A DNA stretch of 18,369 bases from CAZGLK01 sp964526375 (GTDB taxonomy: Bacteria; Patescibacteriota; Minisyncoccia; JACQLN01): contig CAZGLK010000013.1 of NCBI GenBank assembly GCA_964526375.1, positions 1 to 18,369 of the forward strand, written 5' to 3'. The notes under the pieces were generated by a model that did no database searches, was not told the DNA's origin, and saw only the letters and a list, made by a program, of their open reading frames with translations. This document shows, one piece after another, positions 6,998 through 12,639 of the stretch. Position 1 is the first letter of the stretch. Each line of letters starts with the position of its first letter. Made by a program: the position numbers and the translations under genes.

Positions 6998-7040
6998 ATA
7001 AAAAAAGAGGTGTGCAGATTTTTTTAACATACACACCTCT
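6998..7040 (-). terminator. Rho-independent terminator of the 7061-8494 gene
   Basis: Stem AGAGGTGTG/CACACCTCT (7006-7014/7032-7040), then seven T residues on the minus strand (7006-7000). It begins 21 nt after the stop codon. Confidence 0.85.
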
Positions 7041-7060
7041 CGCCGGCATTTGCCCTGATT

Positions 7061-8494
7061 TTATCTGGCCTCGATGACTGTTCGTAGCTCTTGAAGTTTC
7101 TGTCTGGAGCTGCCGATTTCCTCGAGCTCGACTCCCGCTCCCTTGAGATGGTACTCAATCGCTTGAATATCACGCTCGATTGGATATGGTTCTTCAAGCG
7201 TCTCACGATCAATGGGATTGTCCGGATCATCCATGATCACGGTTTTGGGCCCAACCATGCTCGCTATCCGCTCAAACTGAGTGCGACGCGGAATTTGCGA
7301 GACACGCTCAAGTTCCTCGAGCAAGAACTTGGCGGAAGAAAGATGCCCAGCACACACGAGAGTCTTGATCTCGGTCTCACTGGTCCCAATGTCAGCGAGC
7401 GTCGCGTCAGCAGTCGCCAGATTCTCCTCGATCTTCTTCACAAAGACAAGGGGGTCACCTGGAATACACTCCCGAAGCCCTGGCCTGTATAAACGAATAT
7501 TGGGATTGGTGGGATAGGTTAAGTAAAACCACCCCTCTCCCGGCGTCTTGAGTTCGTTCAACAAATTTGTCGCTCTGGTGATGTAGGCGCTCCGCTCGAT
7601 TTCGTCCAAATCGGATTCGGTGATGTTAAAGTCGCTTAACGCCAACCCCGCTTTATCCAGAGATTCCTTGATTTCTCCTCGGGCGAAAGAGCAGGAATCA
7701 ATTTCCCCCTTCTCGGCACTTCGTTTGAGATAATCAATGTGACGAACCACCTCACGTCGCCGAGCAAGACGGAGCAACTCGGCACACTCTTCCTCACTGG
7801 TCCTCAAGTCCTCATAGGAAAACCCGTAATGCTCTGGCGAGAGAAGCCTGGCAAGTTCTTCCTCGAACTCATCGGGGTCTTCGTGCCAATCTGAAGTACC
7901 CGTAGCCCAGGCTCTGAACCGATCGACAGAGCTCTCCCATACCCGACGGGAATATTCTCTGCTAAGCGACTCGAGCTCTGCCGCGCTTGTACCAACTTCT
8001 TCGAGAGCAAAGCCCGCATCTTCTGCAAGTCTGATAATATCATAGTCCAGAGGACTTCGTTCAAGCTTCCGAGAAATCTCAAGCAGGAGCCGCGCAGAAG
8101 TCTTATGGGCCTCACCGTTTCTAAAACCGATTACTTCTTCTCTCATAGTGCCAATTTGCTTGTACAAGAAACCGGCCTCAAGAGCTTCGTTGATATCGCT
8201 TATATAACCAGCTATCCCCGAGTATTCGCCTGGATGTAAGTAGATCTTTTTACCGAGACGATTTACCCAGAAGCCCATCCTCAAAACTTCCACCGCTTCC
8301 CGAGCCCTTTTTAGCTTTGACTTCGGAGAATCATAGCTGTCGATTCCCTGCCTCATCTTGTGTAGATACCAAGTGAGTTTGAGCACCAACCAGCGTATGC
8401 GTACGCGCCGGAACCATGCTATTCGGGGAAGAATGAATGGCAGCATAAATGCCGTCACTACACCGACGATGACCAATAGTAGTTCTGTGCTCAT
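7061..8494 (-). CDS. Membrane-anchored protein with six degenerate helical repeats
   Basis: 477 aa from the ATG at 8494, chosen over a longer reading because AAAGGAGG sits 7 nt before it. One N-terminal TM segment (STELLLVIVGVVTAFMLPFI, about residues 2-22) is followed by basic residues, placing the rest in the cytoplasm. The soluble part holds six degenerate copies of a module with core 'AG..LEEIGTS..EL..L': about residues 98-124, 152-177, 210-240, 273-304, 352-380 and 441-469 (for example AGFALEEVGTSAAELESL and AGVELEEIGSSRQKLQEL), spaced 54-89 residues apart. No enzyme motif is seen. Codon choice (TCC/CTC/GAG-rich) and the strong SD differ from neighbours. It lies alone with its own terminator between two copies of the smpB start. 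Confidence 0.85.
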   Translation of the reverse strand: MSTELLLVIVGVVTAFMLPFILPRIAWFRRVRIRWLVLKLTWYLHKMRQGIDSYDSPKSKLKRAREAVEVLRMGFWVNRLGKKIYLHPGEYSGIAGYISDINEALEAGFLYKQIGTMREEVIGFRNGEAHKTSARLLLEISRKLERSPLDYDIIRLAEDAGFALEEVGTSAAELESLSREYSRRVWESSVDRFRAWATGTSDWHEDPDEFEEELARLLSPEHYGFSYEDLRTSEEECAELLRLARRREVVRHIDYLKRSAEKGEIDSCSFARGEIKESLDKAGLALSDFNITESDLDEIERSAYITRATNLLNELKTPGEGWFYLTYPTNPNIRLYRPGLRECIPGDPLVFVKKIEENLATADATLADIGTSETEIKTLVCAGHLSSAKFLLEELERVSQIPRRTQFERIASMVGPKTVIMDDPDNPIDRETLEEPYPIERDIQAIEYHLKGAGVELEEIGSSRQKLQELRTVIEAR

Positions 8495-8615
8495 TGCTGA
8501 GCCTCCTTTCTTTTGTGGTGTGGTTTGAAAAGAACATTCTTTGCCGACTGTAACTAAACTAAAGTCAAGCATACTGGTTTTTGTTTGTCAACTAGGGTGA
8601 GCGTGTATTACACTT

Positions 8616-8688
8616 AAACCAATGGAATCCAAAACCAACCCCACTTCACTGCAGTTTCGCGGGGCGAACAAAAAGGCGTTTTTTAATT
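8616..8688. repeat. 73-bp direct repeat, copy 2 (in intact smpB)
   Basis: Same sequence as 6864-6936 except one base; starts 6 nt before the smpB ATG. The distance between copies is 1752 bp. Confidence 0.92.
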
Positions 8689-9098
8689 ATGAGATCCTGG
8701 AAAAATTCCAGGCCGGCTTAAAGTTGCTCGGGTTGGAGGTAAAATCGGTTCAAAACAACCGCTACAGCCTGCAGGGCGCCTATGTTTCCGTGCGCGGCGG
8801 CGAGGCTTGGCTGATAAACGCCGACATCGCGCCCTACCAACCCAAGAATATCCGCTTTGCCTACGATCCCTTGCGCCCGAGAAAATTACTGCTGACCAAA
8901 AAAGAGCTAAAATACCTGCAGGGCAAAAACCAAGAGAAGGGCTTGACCATCGTACCCTTGAGAGTTTATAATACCCGAGGCCAGATAAAACTGGAAATTG
9001 CTCTGGTCAAAGGCAAGTCCAAAGCCGACAAACGGGAGGTTCTTAAAAAAAGATCCTCCGAGAGAGAAATTCGACAAGAGCTAAGAAGCAAAACATAG
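8622..9098 (+). CDS. smpB: SsrA-binding protein SmpB
   Basis: 158 aa, full length. Family motifs: NKKAFFNYEILEKFQAGL at the start of the OB-like barrel, LLGLEVKSVQNNRYSLQGAY, INADIAPYQ, RKLLLTKKELKYLQGK, TIVPLRVYNTRGQIKLEI, and the basic tail GKSKADKREVLKKRSSEREI that enters the decoding centre. SmpB brings tmRNA to stalled ribosomes. Its partner RNA gene, ssrA, begins 53 nt downstream, so the trans-translation pair is adjacent. The ATG has no SD; a TTGTCA (8585-8590) and TACACT (8609-8614) pair would give a leader of only a few nt. Confidence 0.97.
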   Translation: MESKTNPTSLQFRGANKKAFFNYEILEKFQAGLKLLGLEVKSVQNNRYSLQGAYVSVRGGEAWLINADIAPYQPKNIRFAYDPLRPRKLLLTKKELKYLQGKNQEKGLTIVPLRVYNTRGQIKLEIALVKGKSKADKREVLKKRSSEREIRQELRSKT

Positions 9099-9117
9099 CA
9101 ATAAAAGCCTGCCTTAC

Positions 9118-9152
9118 GATTCAAGATTCAAGATTCGAGATTCATGATTCTG
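9118..9152. repeat. 7-nt tandem array GATTCAA, 5 units
   Basis: GATTCAA, GATTCAA, GATTCGA, GATTCAT, GATTCTG fill the spacer between smpB and the first base of the tmRNA. Confidence 0.92.
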
Positions 9153-9514
9153 GGGATGCCCGGATTCGCCAAGAAGCACATTTACAAAGGATTCGAGATG
9201 AGGTTGGCCACAAACTCATTAAACTGGCCAAAAAAATAAGCGTCAAAAACTTATTTAACGCCCAACCGGCGTTTGCTGTAGCTTAAACTATTAGGTTATA
9301 GCCATCGCACTGTTTCGGCCCGACGGGACAGAGGCGGTGTCAACCCTTTCGGGCTTTGGCTGGCGGGCAAGGCAATCTCGCCGACCGAGAAAATTTGCCG
9401 CGTCCCAGCCCCTTCTGTTGCTCTTTAAGGGCTGGGTCAAATTAGAGCAACTAATCTTCGTAAAAATCCGTGTAAAGCGCTTTTTGCACGCGGGTTCAAC
9501 TCCCGCCATCTCCA
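9152..9514 (+). ncRNA. ssrA: Transfer-messenger RNA (tmRNA), one-piece
   Basis: About 363 nt. The acceptor stem GGGGATG (9152-9158) pairs with CATCTCC (9507-9513, one G-U), followed by discriminator A (9514). CCA is not encoded. The T arm GCGGG/TTCAACT/CCCGC is at 9490-9506. The D-like region has GGATTCG and TGAGGTTGGCC, typical of tmRNA 5' domains. The tag frame can be read at 9242-9286: GTC AAA AAC ... GCT GTA GCT TAA, giving VKNLFNAQPAFAVA. It is preceded by an A-rich stretch as in other tmRNAs, and the hydrophobic AFAVA end resembles protease-recognised tags. GTC as resume codon is less certain than the stop. It lies between smpB and infC. Confidence 0.95.
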
Positions 9515-9520
9515 CTCAAG

Positions 9521-9544
9521 AACTTTGCTTTTAAAAGCAAAGTT
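9521..9544 (+). terminator. Palindrome after tmRNA, possible weak terminator
   Basis: Perfect 24-bp palindrome built around TTTTAAAA (AACTTTGC arms) 7 nt past the tmRNA 3' end. It lacks a long T tract, so it may aid 3' processing instead. Confidence 0.4.
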
Positions 9545-9629
9545 TAGTAATTTAGTAACTAGTAATTGAGTAATTTTAAAATTCAACGAGTTTCCCTAAT
9601 TACTTAATTACCCAATTCCTTAATTACTG
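9543..9629. repeat. Opposed TAGTAAT/ATTACTTA arrays forming a hairpin before infC
   Basis: Left arm of TAGTAAT-type units (about 9543-9575) and right arm of TAATTAC-type units (about 9597-9628) are complementary, giving a long AT stem immediately upstream of infC. The right arm closely matches 15955-15979. Confidence 0.75.
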
Positions 9630-9637
9630 AAAGAATC

Positions 9638-10138
9638 TTGCGCGTCAACAGAGAAATTCGTGCCGACAAGTTAATTGTCATAGACGAAACCGGAAAAAAT
9701 CTGGGTGTTTTGAGCCGCGACGAGGCCTTTAGAATCACCCAGGAAAAAGGGTTGGATTTGGTAGAGGTTAATCCGGTAGCCGATCCGCCGGTGGCCAAAA
9801 TGGTGGATTACGGCAAGTTTGAATACCAACAGCGCAAATCCGAACGCAAAGTCAAAGTCAGCAAAAAAAGGCAGGAATTAAAAAACATTAAAATCGGGCT
9901 AAAAACCTCGCGACACGATTTAGAGGTAAAAGCGGGCCAGGCCGGAAAATTTTTAAGCAAGGGCCACAAGGTGCGGCTGGAGATATTTTTAAAAGGCCGC
10001 GAGAAAGCTCACCGCGATTTGGCCAGAACAAAATTGCTGGAATTTGAAAAAATGGTGCCGACAGACCACAAACCGGAAAGCGGTGTAATGAGCTCGCCCT
10101 CGGGCTGGGCGGTTATAATCATAAAAGACCAACCTTGA
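9638..10138 (+). CDS. infC: Translation initiation factor IF-3
   Basis: 166 aa from TTG at 9638 (MRVNREIRADKL). Both IF3 domains are present: the N-domain with VIDETGKNLGVLSRDEAFRI and LDLVEVNPVADPPVAKMVDY, the Lys-rich linker, and the C-domain with KNIKIGLKTSRHDLEVK and VRLEIFLKGREKAHRDL. The ORF is open back to a TAA at 9605, but no ATG or GTG lies in it. Possible starts are ATT 9623, ATC 9635 and TTG 9638. Rare infC start codons (AUU in Escherichia coli) are the basis of IF3 autoregulation, so this may be real control. First gene of the conserved infC-rpmI-rplT cluster. Confidence 0.97.
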   Translation: MRVNREIRADKLIVIDETGKNLGVLSRDEAFRITQEKGLDLVEVNPVADPPVAKMVDYGKFEYQQRKSERKVKVSKKRQELKNIKIGLKTSRHDLEVKAGQAGKFLSKGHKVRLEIFLKGREKAHRDLARTKLLEFEKMVPTDHKPESGVMSSPSGWAVIIIKDQP

Positions 10139-10141
10139 AGC

Positions 10142-10247
10142 GTGAATCTTGTACCGTGTATCTTGTATCTTGGATCTTGGATCGCGGAGATGAATCCGGT
10201 TTCAGATCCAGGATATAAGATACAAGATCCAAGATGTGAGATGTGAG
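10142..10247. repeat. Opposed ATCTTGG/CCAAGAT 7-nt arrays forming a hairpin before rpmI
   Basis: Left arm units GTATCTT, GTATCTT, GGATCTT, GGATC (about 10156-10183). The right arm has complementary GATACAA, GATCCAA, GATGTGA units (about 10206-10247). The long stem lies between the infC stop and the rpmI start. Confidence 0.85.
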
Positions 10248-10252
10248 ACCCT

Positions 10253-10447
10253 ATGACCAGTAAAACCAACAAATCCATGGCCAAAAGATTCCGCGTTACC
10301 AAGCGCGGAAAGGTTTTGCATAGAGGCCCGCACCAAAATCACTTTCGGGCCAAAAAATCAGGCAACAGAATCAGGAAAATCCGAAAGGAAACATCAATGG
10401 CTAAACCAGCAGTCAGAAATATTTTAAACAAAATGCCGTTCAACTAG
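10253..10447 (+). CDS. rpmI: 50S ribosomal protein L35
   Basis: 64 aa, full length and very basic. Contains the L35 signature TNKSMAKRFRVTKRGKVLHR followed by HFRAKKSGNRIRKIRK. Middle gene of infC-rpmI-rplT. Start ATG 10253 immediately follows the repeat hairpin, with no SD. In other bacteria this mRNA region is where L20 represses its operon; whether the local hairpins replace that operator is unknown. Confidence 0.97.
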   Translation: MTSKTNKSMAKRFRVTKRGKVLHRGPHQNHFRAKKSGNRIRKIRKETSMAKPAVRNILNKMPFN

Positions 10448-10503
10448 TAACGAATGTACGAATAAATTATTCGTATATTCGGAGAAATTCGTAATTTCGT
10501 TAC
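10446..10503. repeat. Nested inverted repeat before rplT
   Basis: Outer arms GTAACGAA / TTCGTTAC and inner arms ACGAATAA / TTATTCGT, followed within 6 nt by the rplT ATG. Built from CGAAT/ATTCG words, similar in layout to the hairpins before infC and rpmI. Confidence 0.75.
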
Positions 10504-10508
10504 CATTT

Positions 10509-10849
10509 ATGCCCCGAGTCAAACGAGGAAAAATCGNNNNNNNNNNAAGAACTTGCTAAAACACGCCGAGGGTTTTAAGTGGGCCCGCAAATCGCATTAC
10601 CGCGCCGCCAAAGAGGCCTTACTGCACGCTTGGACCAAGTCTTATTACGACCGCAAAAAGAAAAAGGGTAATTTTAGGCGGCTGTGGCAGGTGCAGATCG
10701 GCGCGGCCAGCCGAGGGCATGGTTTTTCTTACAGCCAATTCATAAACGGATTAAAAAAGGCCCACATTGAACTGGACCGTAAAATTCTGGCCGACATCGC
10801 CCAAAACCATCCCGAGGTGTTTGCCAAGATTGTGGAAACGATCAAATAG
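10509..10849 (+). CDS. rplT: 50S ribosomal protein L20 (interrupted by a 10-N gap)
   Basis: Starts ATG 10509 as MPRVKRGKI; after the N run (10537-10546) it continues in another frame as KNLLKHAEGFKWARKSHYRA, then RKKKKGNFRRLWQVQIGAAS and FINGLKKAHIELDRKILADI, all classic L20. Alignment to the family (E. coli MARVKRGVI-ARARH-KKILK) shows 5 residues missing. The single G before the gap leaves about 14 missing bases, not 10, which removes the apparent frameshift. The gene is therefore intact in the organism. It binds 23S rRNA early in 50S assembly. A terminator follows. Confidence 0.95.
10537..10546. other. Scaffold gap (10 N) inside rplT
   Basis: Run of 10 N of arbitrary length; family alignment suggests about 14 nt. 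Confidence 0.95.
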
Positions 10850-11132
10850 AAAACTCTTTGAGATCTACCCGCTGATCTCTAATCCCAACTCCTTCGCCGC
10901 GAAGGAGTTGGGCTTTTTTAGCCAGGCCGCCGCGGTTGTAACCGCCGAGGCGACCGTCTGATCTGACTACCCGATAGCAGGGCACAGATGGATCAAAATT
11001 GCGCGACAGCGCCATGGCCACCGCACGAGAAGCTCGGGGCGCACCCAAAGCGATGGCGATTGATTTATAGGTGGCAACCCGGCCGCGAGGTATTTTACTT
11101 ACCTCTCGGTGAACTTTTTGAGAGAAATTCAT
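10842..11132 (-). CDS. MGMT-family DNA alkyltransferase / alkyltransferase-like protein
   Basis: 96 aa from the ATG at 11132 (MNFSQKVHREVSKIPRGRVA), the usual family start; an upstream ATG at 11150 is also possible. This is the C-terminal DNA-binding and active-site domain of O6-alkylguanine repair proteins: RVATYKSIAIALGAPRASRAVAMAL (winged helix with Arg finger) and VPCYRVVRSDGRLGGYNRGG. The acceptor Cys is kept, but the canonical PCHR has Tyr in place of His. It overlaps the NUDIX gene by 38 nt at its 5' end and rplT by 8 nt at its 3' end. Its last codons contain the rplT terminator. It may be a repair enzyme or a damage-binding ATL protein. Confidence 0.88.
   Translation of the reverse strand: MNFSQKVHREVSKIPRGRVATYKSIAIALGAPRASRAVAMALSRNFDPSVPCYRVVRSDGRLGGYNRGGLAKKAQLLRGEGVGIRDQRVDLKEFSI
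10884..10919 (+). terminator. Terminator of the infC-rpmI-rplT operon
   Basis: Perfect 13-bp stem (10884-10896 with 10900-10912, loop CCG), then C and seven T. It lies wholly inside the coding sequence of the convergent MGMT-family gene. Confidence 0.95.
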
Positions 11133-11565
11133 GGGCTTTTTTAAGTACATCTTTTGAGGTTTTGTAAGTTATTGTCTCATAAGCCTCGGCGAAGGGCAGC
11201 CACTTATAGGCTTTGTGTTCCCAAGAGATTTTAACCCTGGCTCGGGCGGTCCGCGCCAAAAAATAAGCCACAAACTTTAAACTTCTGATTCCATCTTTGT
11301 AATTAACAAAATACCGAACGGTCTCTTTGAAATCGGGCACCAGTTCAATTTTAGACAAACCGGCCTCCTCTTTAACCTCACGCCTCACGGCATCTTCCGT
11401 TTTCTCGCCTTTTTCAATATGACCCTTGGGAAAATCCCAATGGCCATCAAGAATCGGCGGATTTCTGGTTATCTTGCCTTGGGGTTGGTGCTGTAACAAC
11501 AAATACTTTCTGCCTTGAGAAGTATTCCTGAACACCACCGCTCCGGCCGATCGTTCAACGGGCAT
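11095..11565 (-). CDS. NUDIX hydrolase (Ap4A-hydrolase-like)
   Basis: 156 aa. The Nudix box is perfect: G-HIEKG-E-KTEDAVR-REVKEEAGL (Gx5Ex7REUxEExGU), about residues 48-70. The opening ERSAGAVVFR and the DGHWDFPKGHIE stretch match bis(5'-nucleosyl)-tetraphosphatase-type members, which cleave Ap4A or related nucleotides. It starts 38 nt after the XRE regulator and overlaps the MGMT-family gene, so the three look co-transcribed. Substrate assignment is by family resemblance only. Confidence 0.9.
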   Translation of the reverse strand: MPVERSAGAVVFRNTSQGRKYLLLQHQPQGKITRNPPILDGHWDFPKGHIEKGEKTEDAVRREVKEEAGLSKIELVPDFKETVRYFVNYKDGIRSLKFVAYFLARTARARVKISWEHKAYKWLPFAEAYETITYKTSKDVLKKAHEFLSKSSPRGK

Positions 11566-11602
11566 AATATTATCAAGTTCCAGAGATTTTGGCCATTTAT
11601 AT

Positions 11603-11884
11603 TCACTCGCTTTCGCGCAGAGTAACCTTTACTTTTGCATTCAGCCCTTGAGCCATTTTATGAAGAAGGTTGAGAGTGGGATTGTATTCTCCAGATTCAA
11701 ATCGCGAAACCGCGGATTGTTTAGTGCCGATACGACGGGCCAAATCCTTTTGAGTGAACCCCTCTGCAATTCTTCTTTTTATAAAAAGCGCCGCTATCTC
11801 AAACTCGGGCCCTAGTGCATTATAGGACTGCCTAACAGCTTTATTTCTTAGAAGTTGTATTTTCAATTGAGTATAAGTTTTCAT
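11603..11884 (-). CDS. XRE-family HTH regulator (HigA-like)
   Basis: 93 aa from ATG 11884 (MKTYTQLKIQLLRNKAVRQS); an ATG at 11902 would add 6 residues. The Cro/CI HTH is at about 46-68: GFTQKDLARRIGTKQSAVSRFESG, then NPTLNLLHKMAQGLNAKVKV. The 'A...Y..LGPEFEIA..FI..R' lead matches HigA-type antitoxins, but no HigB/RelE toxin gene lies on either side, only GIY-YIG upstream and NUDIX downstream. It is either an orphan antitoxin or a regulator of the downstream genes. Confidence 0.88.
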   Translation of the reverse strand: MKTYTQLKIQLLRNKAVRQSYNALGPEFEIAALFIKRRIAEGFTQKDLARRIGTKQSAVSRFESGEYNPTLNLLHKMAQGLNAKVKVTLRESE

Positions 11885-11921
11885 ATATACAAAGAGTTGC
11901 AAAAAGATCGCGGCTAAAAAT

Positions 11922-11951
11922 TGTCATTCTGAGCGTAGCGAAGAATCTCTG
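11922..11951. repeat. Dispersed GTCATTCTGAG..CGAAGAATCT repeat (copy A)
   Basis: Imperfect palindrome of a type widespread in bacterial genomes; encodes the last residues and stop of the GIY-YIG gene. Confidence 0.8.
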
Positions 11952-12229
11952 TCTAGTAAGTCCCGAAAATTGGGATTCACGCTTTTAATCAAATCAACTT
12001 TCTTCTTTCTAACCCAGCCTTTGATTTTCTTTTCTGCGGCGATAGCTTCTTGGGGCGTTGGAAAAACCTCATAGAAAACCAATTTATTAACATTATACTT
12101 TGAAGTAAAGCCCGGAATGAGTTTATTTCTGTGCTGGTACATTCGTTCTTCTAAGTCACTGGTAACACCGGTGTACAAAACAGTATTCAGTTTATTTGTA
12201 GCGATGTAGACATAATACTGCTTTGGCAT
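11924..12229 (-). CDS. GIY-YIG domain protein (UPF0213/YhbQ-like), repeat-encoded tail
   Basis: 101 aa. Single GIY-YIG nuclease domain: YYVYIATNKLNTVLYTGVT (the Y and 'YTG' strands), then DLEERMYQHRNK with the catalytic Arg/His region, and EVFPTPQEAIAAEKKIKGW including the metal-binding Glu. The folded domain ends near residue 92. The final DRDSSLRSE and stop are encoded by the dispersed repeat at 11922-11951. More copies of the same repeat surround the gene upstream (12250-12440). Function in vivo is unknown. The physical link to the repeats may mean the nuclease takes part in their spread. Confidence 0.92.
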   Translation of the reverse strand: MPKQYYVYIATNKLNTVLYTGVTSDLEERMYQHRNKLIPGFTSKYNVNKLVFYEVFPTPQEAIAAEKKIKGWVRKKKVDLIKSVNPNFRDLLDRDSSLRSE

Positions 12230-12249
12230 ATTAAATTCTGGATTACCGC

Positions 12250-12390
12250 GAATTACGAAACAGCCAGTTTCGTCATCCTGAGCGGAGCGTAGCGAAGGAT
12301 CTCTGGCGTATGCCAGAAACTCGACATTCGCGGGAGATTCTTCGGTCGCTTCGCTCTCTCAGAATGACAAATTGAAGATTTTCGTAATTC
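12250..12390. repeat. Long imperfect hairpin from two inverted copies of the CTGAG..GAAGGATCT repeat
   Basis: Outer arms GAATTACGAAA (12250-12260) and TTTTCGTAATTC (12379-12390) enclose a copy at 12272-12302 and an inverted copy at about 12333-12368. Confidence 0.85.
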
Positions 12391-12404
12391 ATAGTAGATT
12401 AACA

Positions 12405-12440
12405 AGATCCTTCATCTGCTTTGGCGGACTCAGGATGACA
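12405..12440. repeat. Dispersed repeat, third copy, inverted
   Basis: AGATCCTTC ... GGACTCAGGATGACA; a GAAGGATCT/CCTGAGTCC variant of the copies at 11922 and 12272. Confidence 0.75.
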
Positions 12441-12449
12441 AAGGAGATG

Positions 12450-12536
12450 TTATTTCTTCAAAAACCCCAGCATTTTTTCCAATGGCCAAGTGTTGATGAT
12501 ATCGGACTTAGCCGCCCATCCGCGTCGCGCAGGCTC
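12450..12536 (-). pseudogene. Relict of a second polX 3' end
   Basis: Read on the minus strand these 87 bases encode EPARRGWAAKSDIINTWPLE and then KMLGFLKK plus stop. The real polX product ends AQARRGWAKKSDVINAYPLD, then RMLSFLKGR. About 18 of 27 positions are identical, and the stop position is equivalent. Upstream the frame continues into unrelated sequence (12537-12639) with no start. It is a leftover of a divergent polX copy, positioned 104 bp past the real polX stop. Confidence 0.75.
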
Positions 12537-12639
12537 AACCAAGTGGACTCGCCCGCGCTCTTTAAAACCCCTCGGTTTTAATATTTCCGCCACGGGAAAA
12601 CATATGTTTTCCCGACCCCTTTCCACCGCGGCTGGGAAG

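Noticed and set aside
8495..8572. Longer N-terminus for the repeat membrane protein (ATG at 8572)
   Set aside because: The extra 26 residues lack family character, while AAAGGAGG sits at normal distance from the ATG at 8494.
6864..8688. Insertion sequence in smpB
   Set aside because: No transposase or terminal repeats of IS type, and a 73-bp duplication is much longer than IS target duplications.
9291..9534. Reading frames on both strands across 9291-9534
   Set aside because: They lie within the tmRNA, whose acceptor stem, T arm and tag account for the sequence.
10509..10849. rplT as a frameshifted pseudogene
   Set aside because: The break coincides with a 10-N gap and the family alignment restores the frame with a different gap length.
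12372..12581. Plus-strand 69-codon frame
   Set aside because: Composed of the dispersed repeat plus the antisense of the polX relict.
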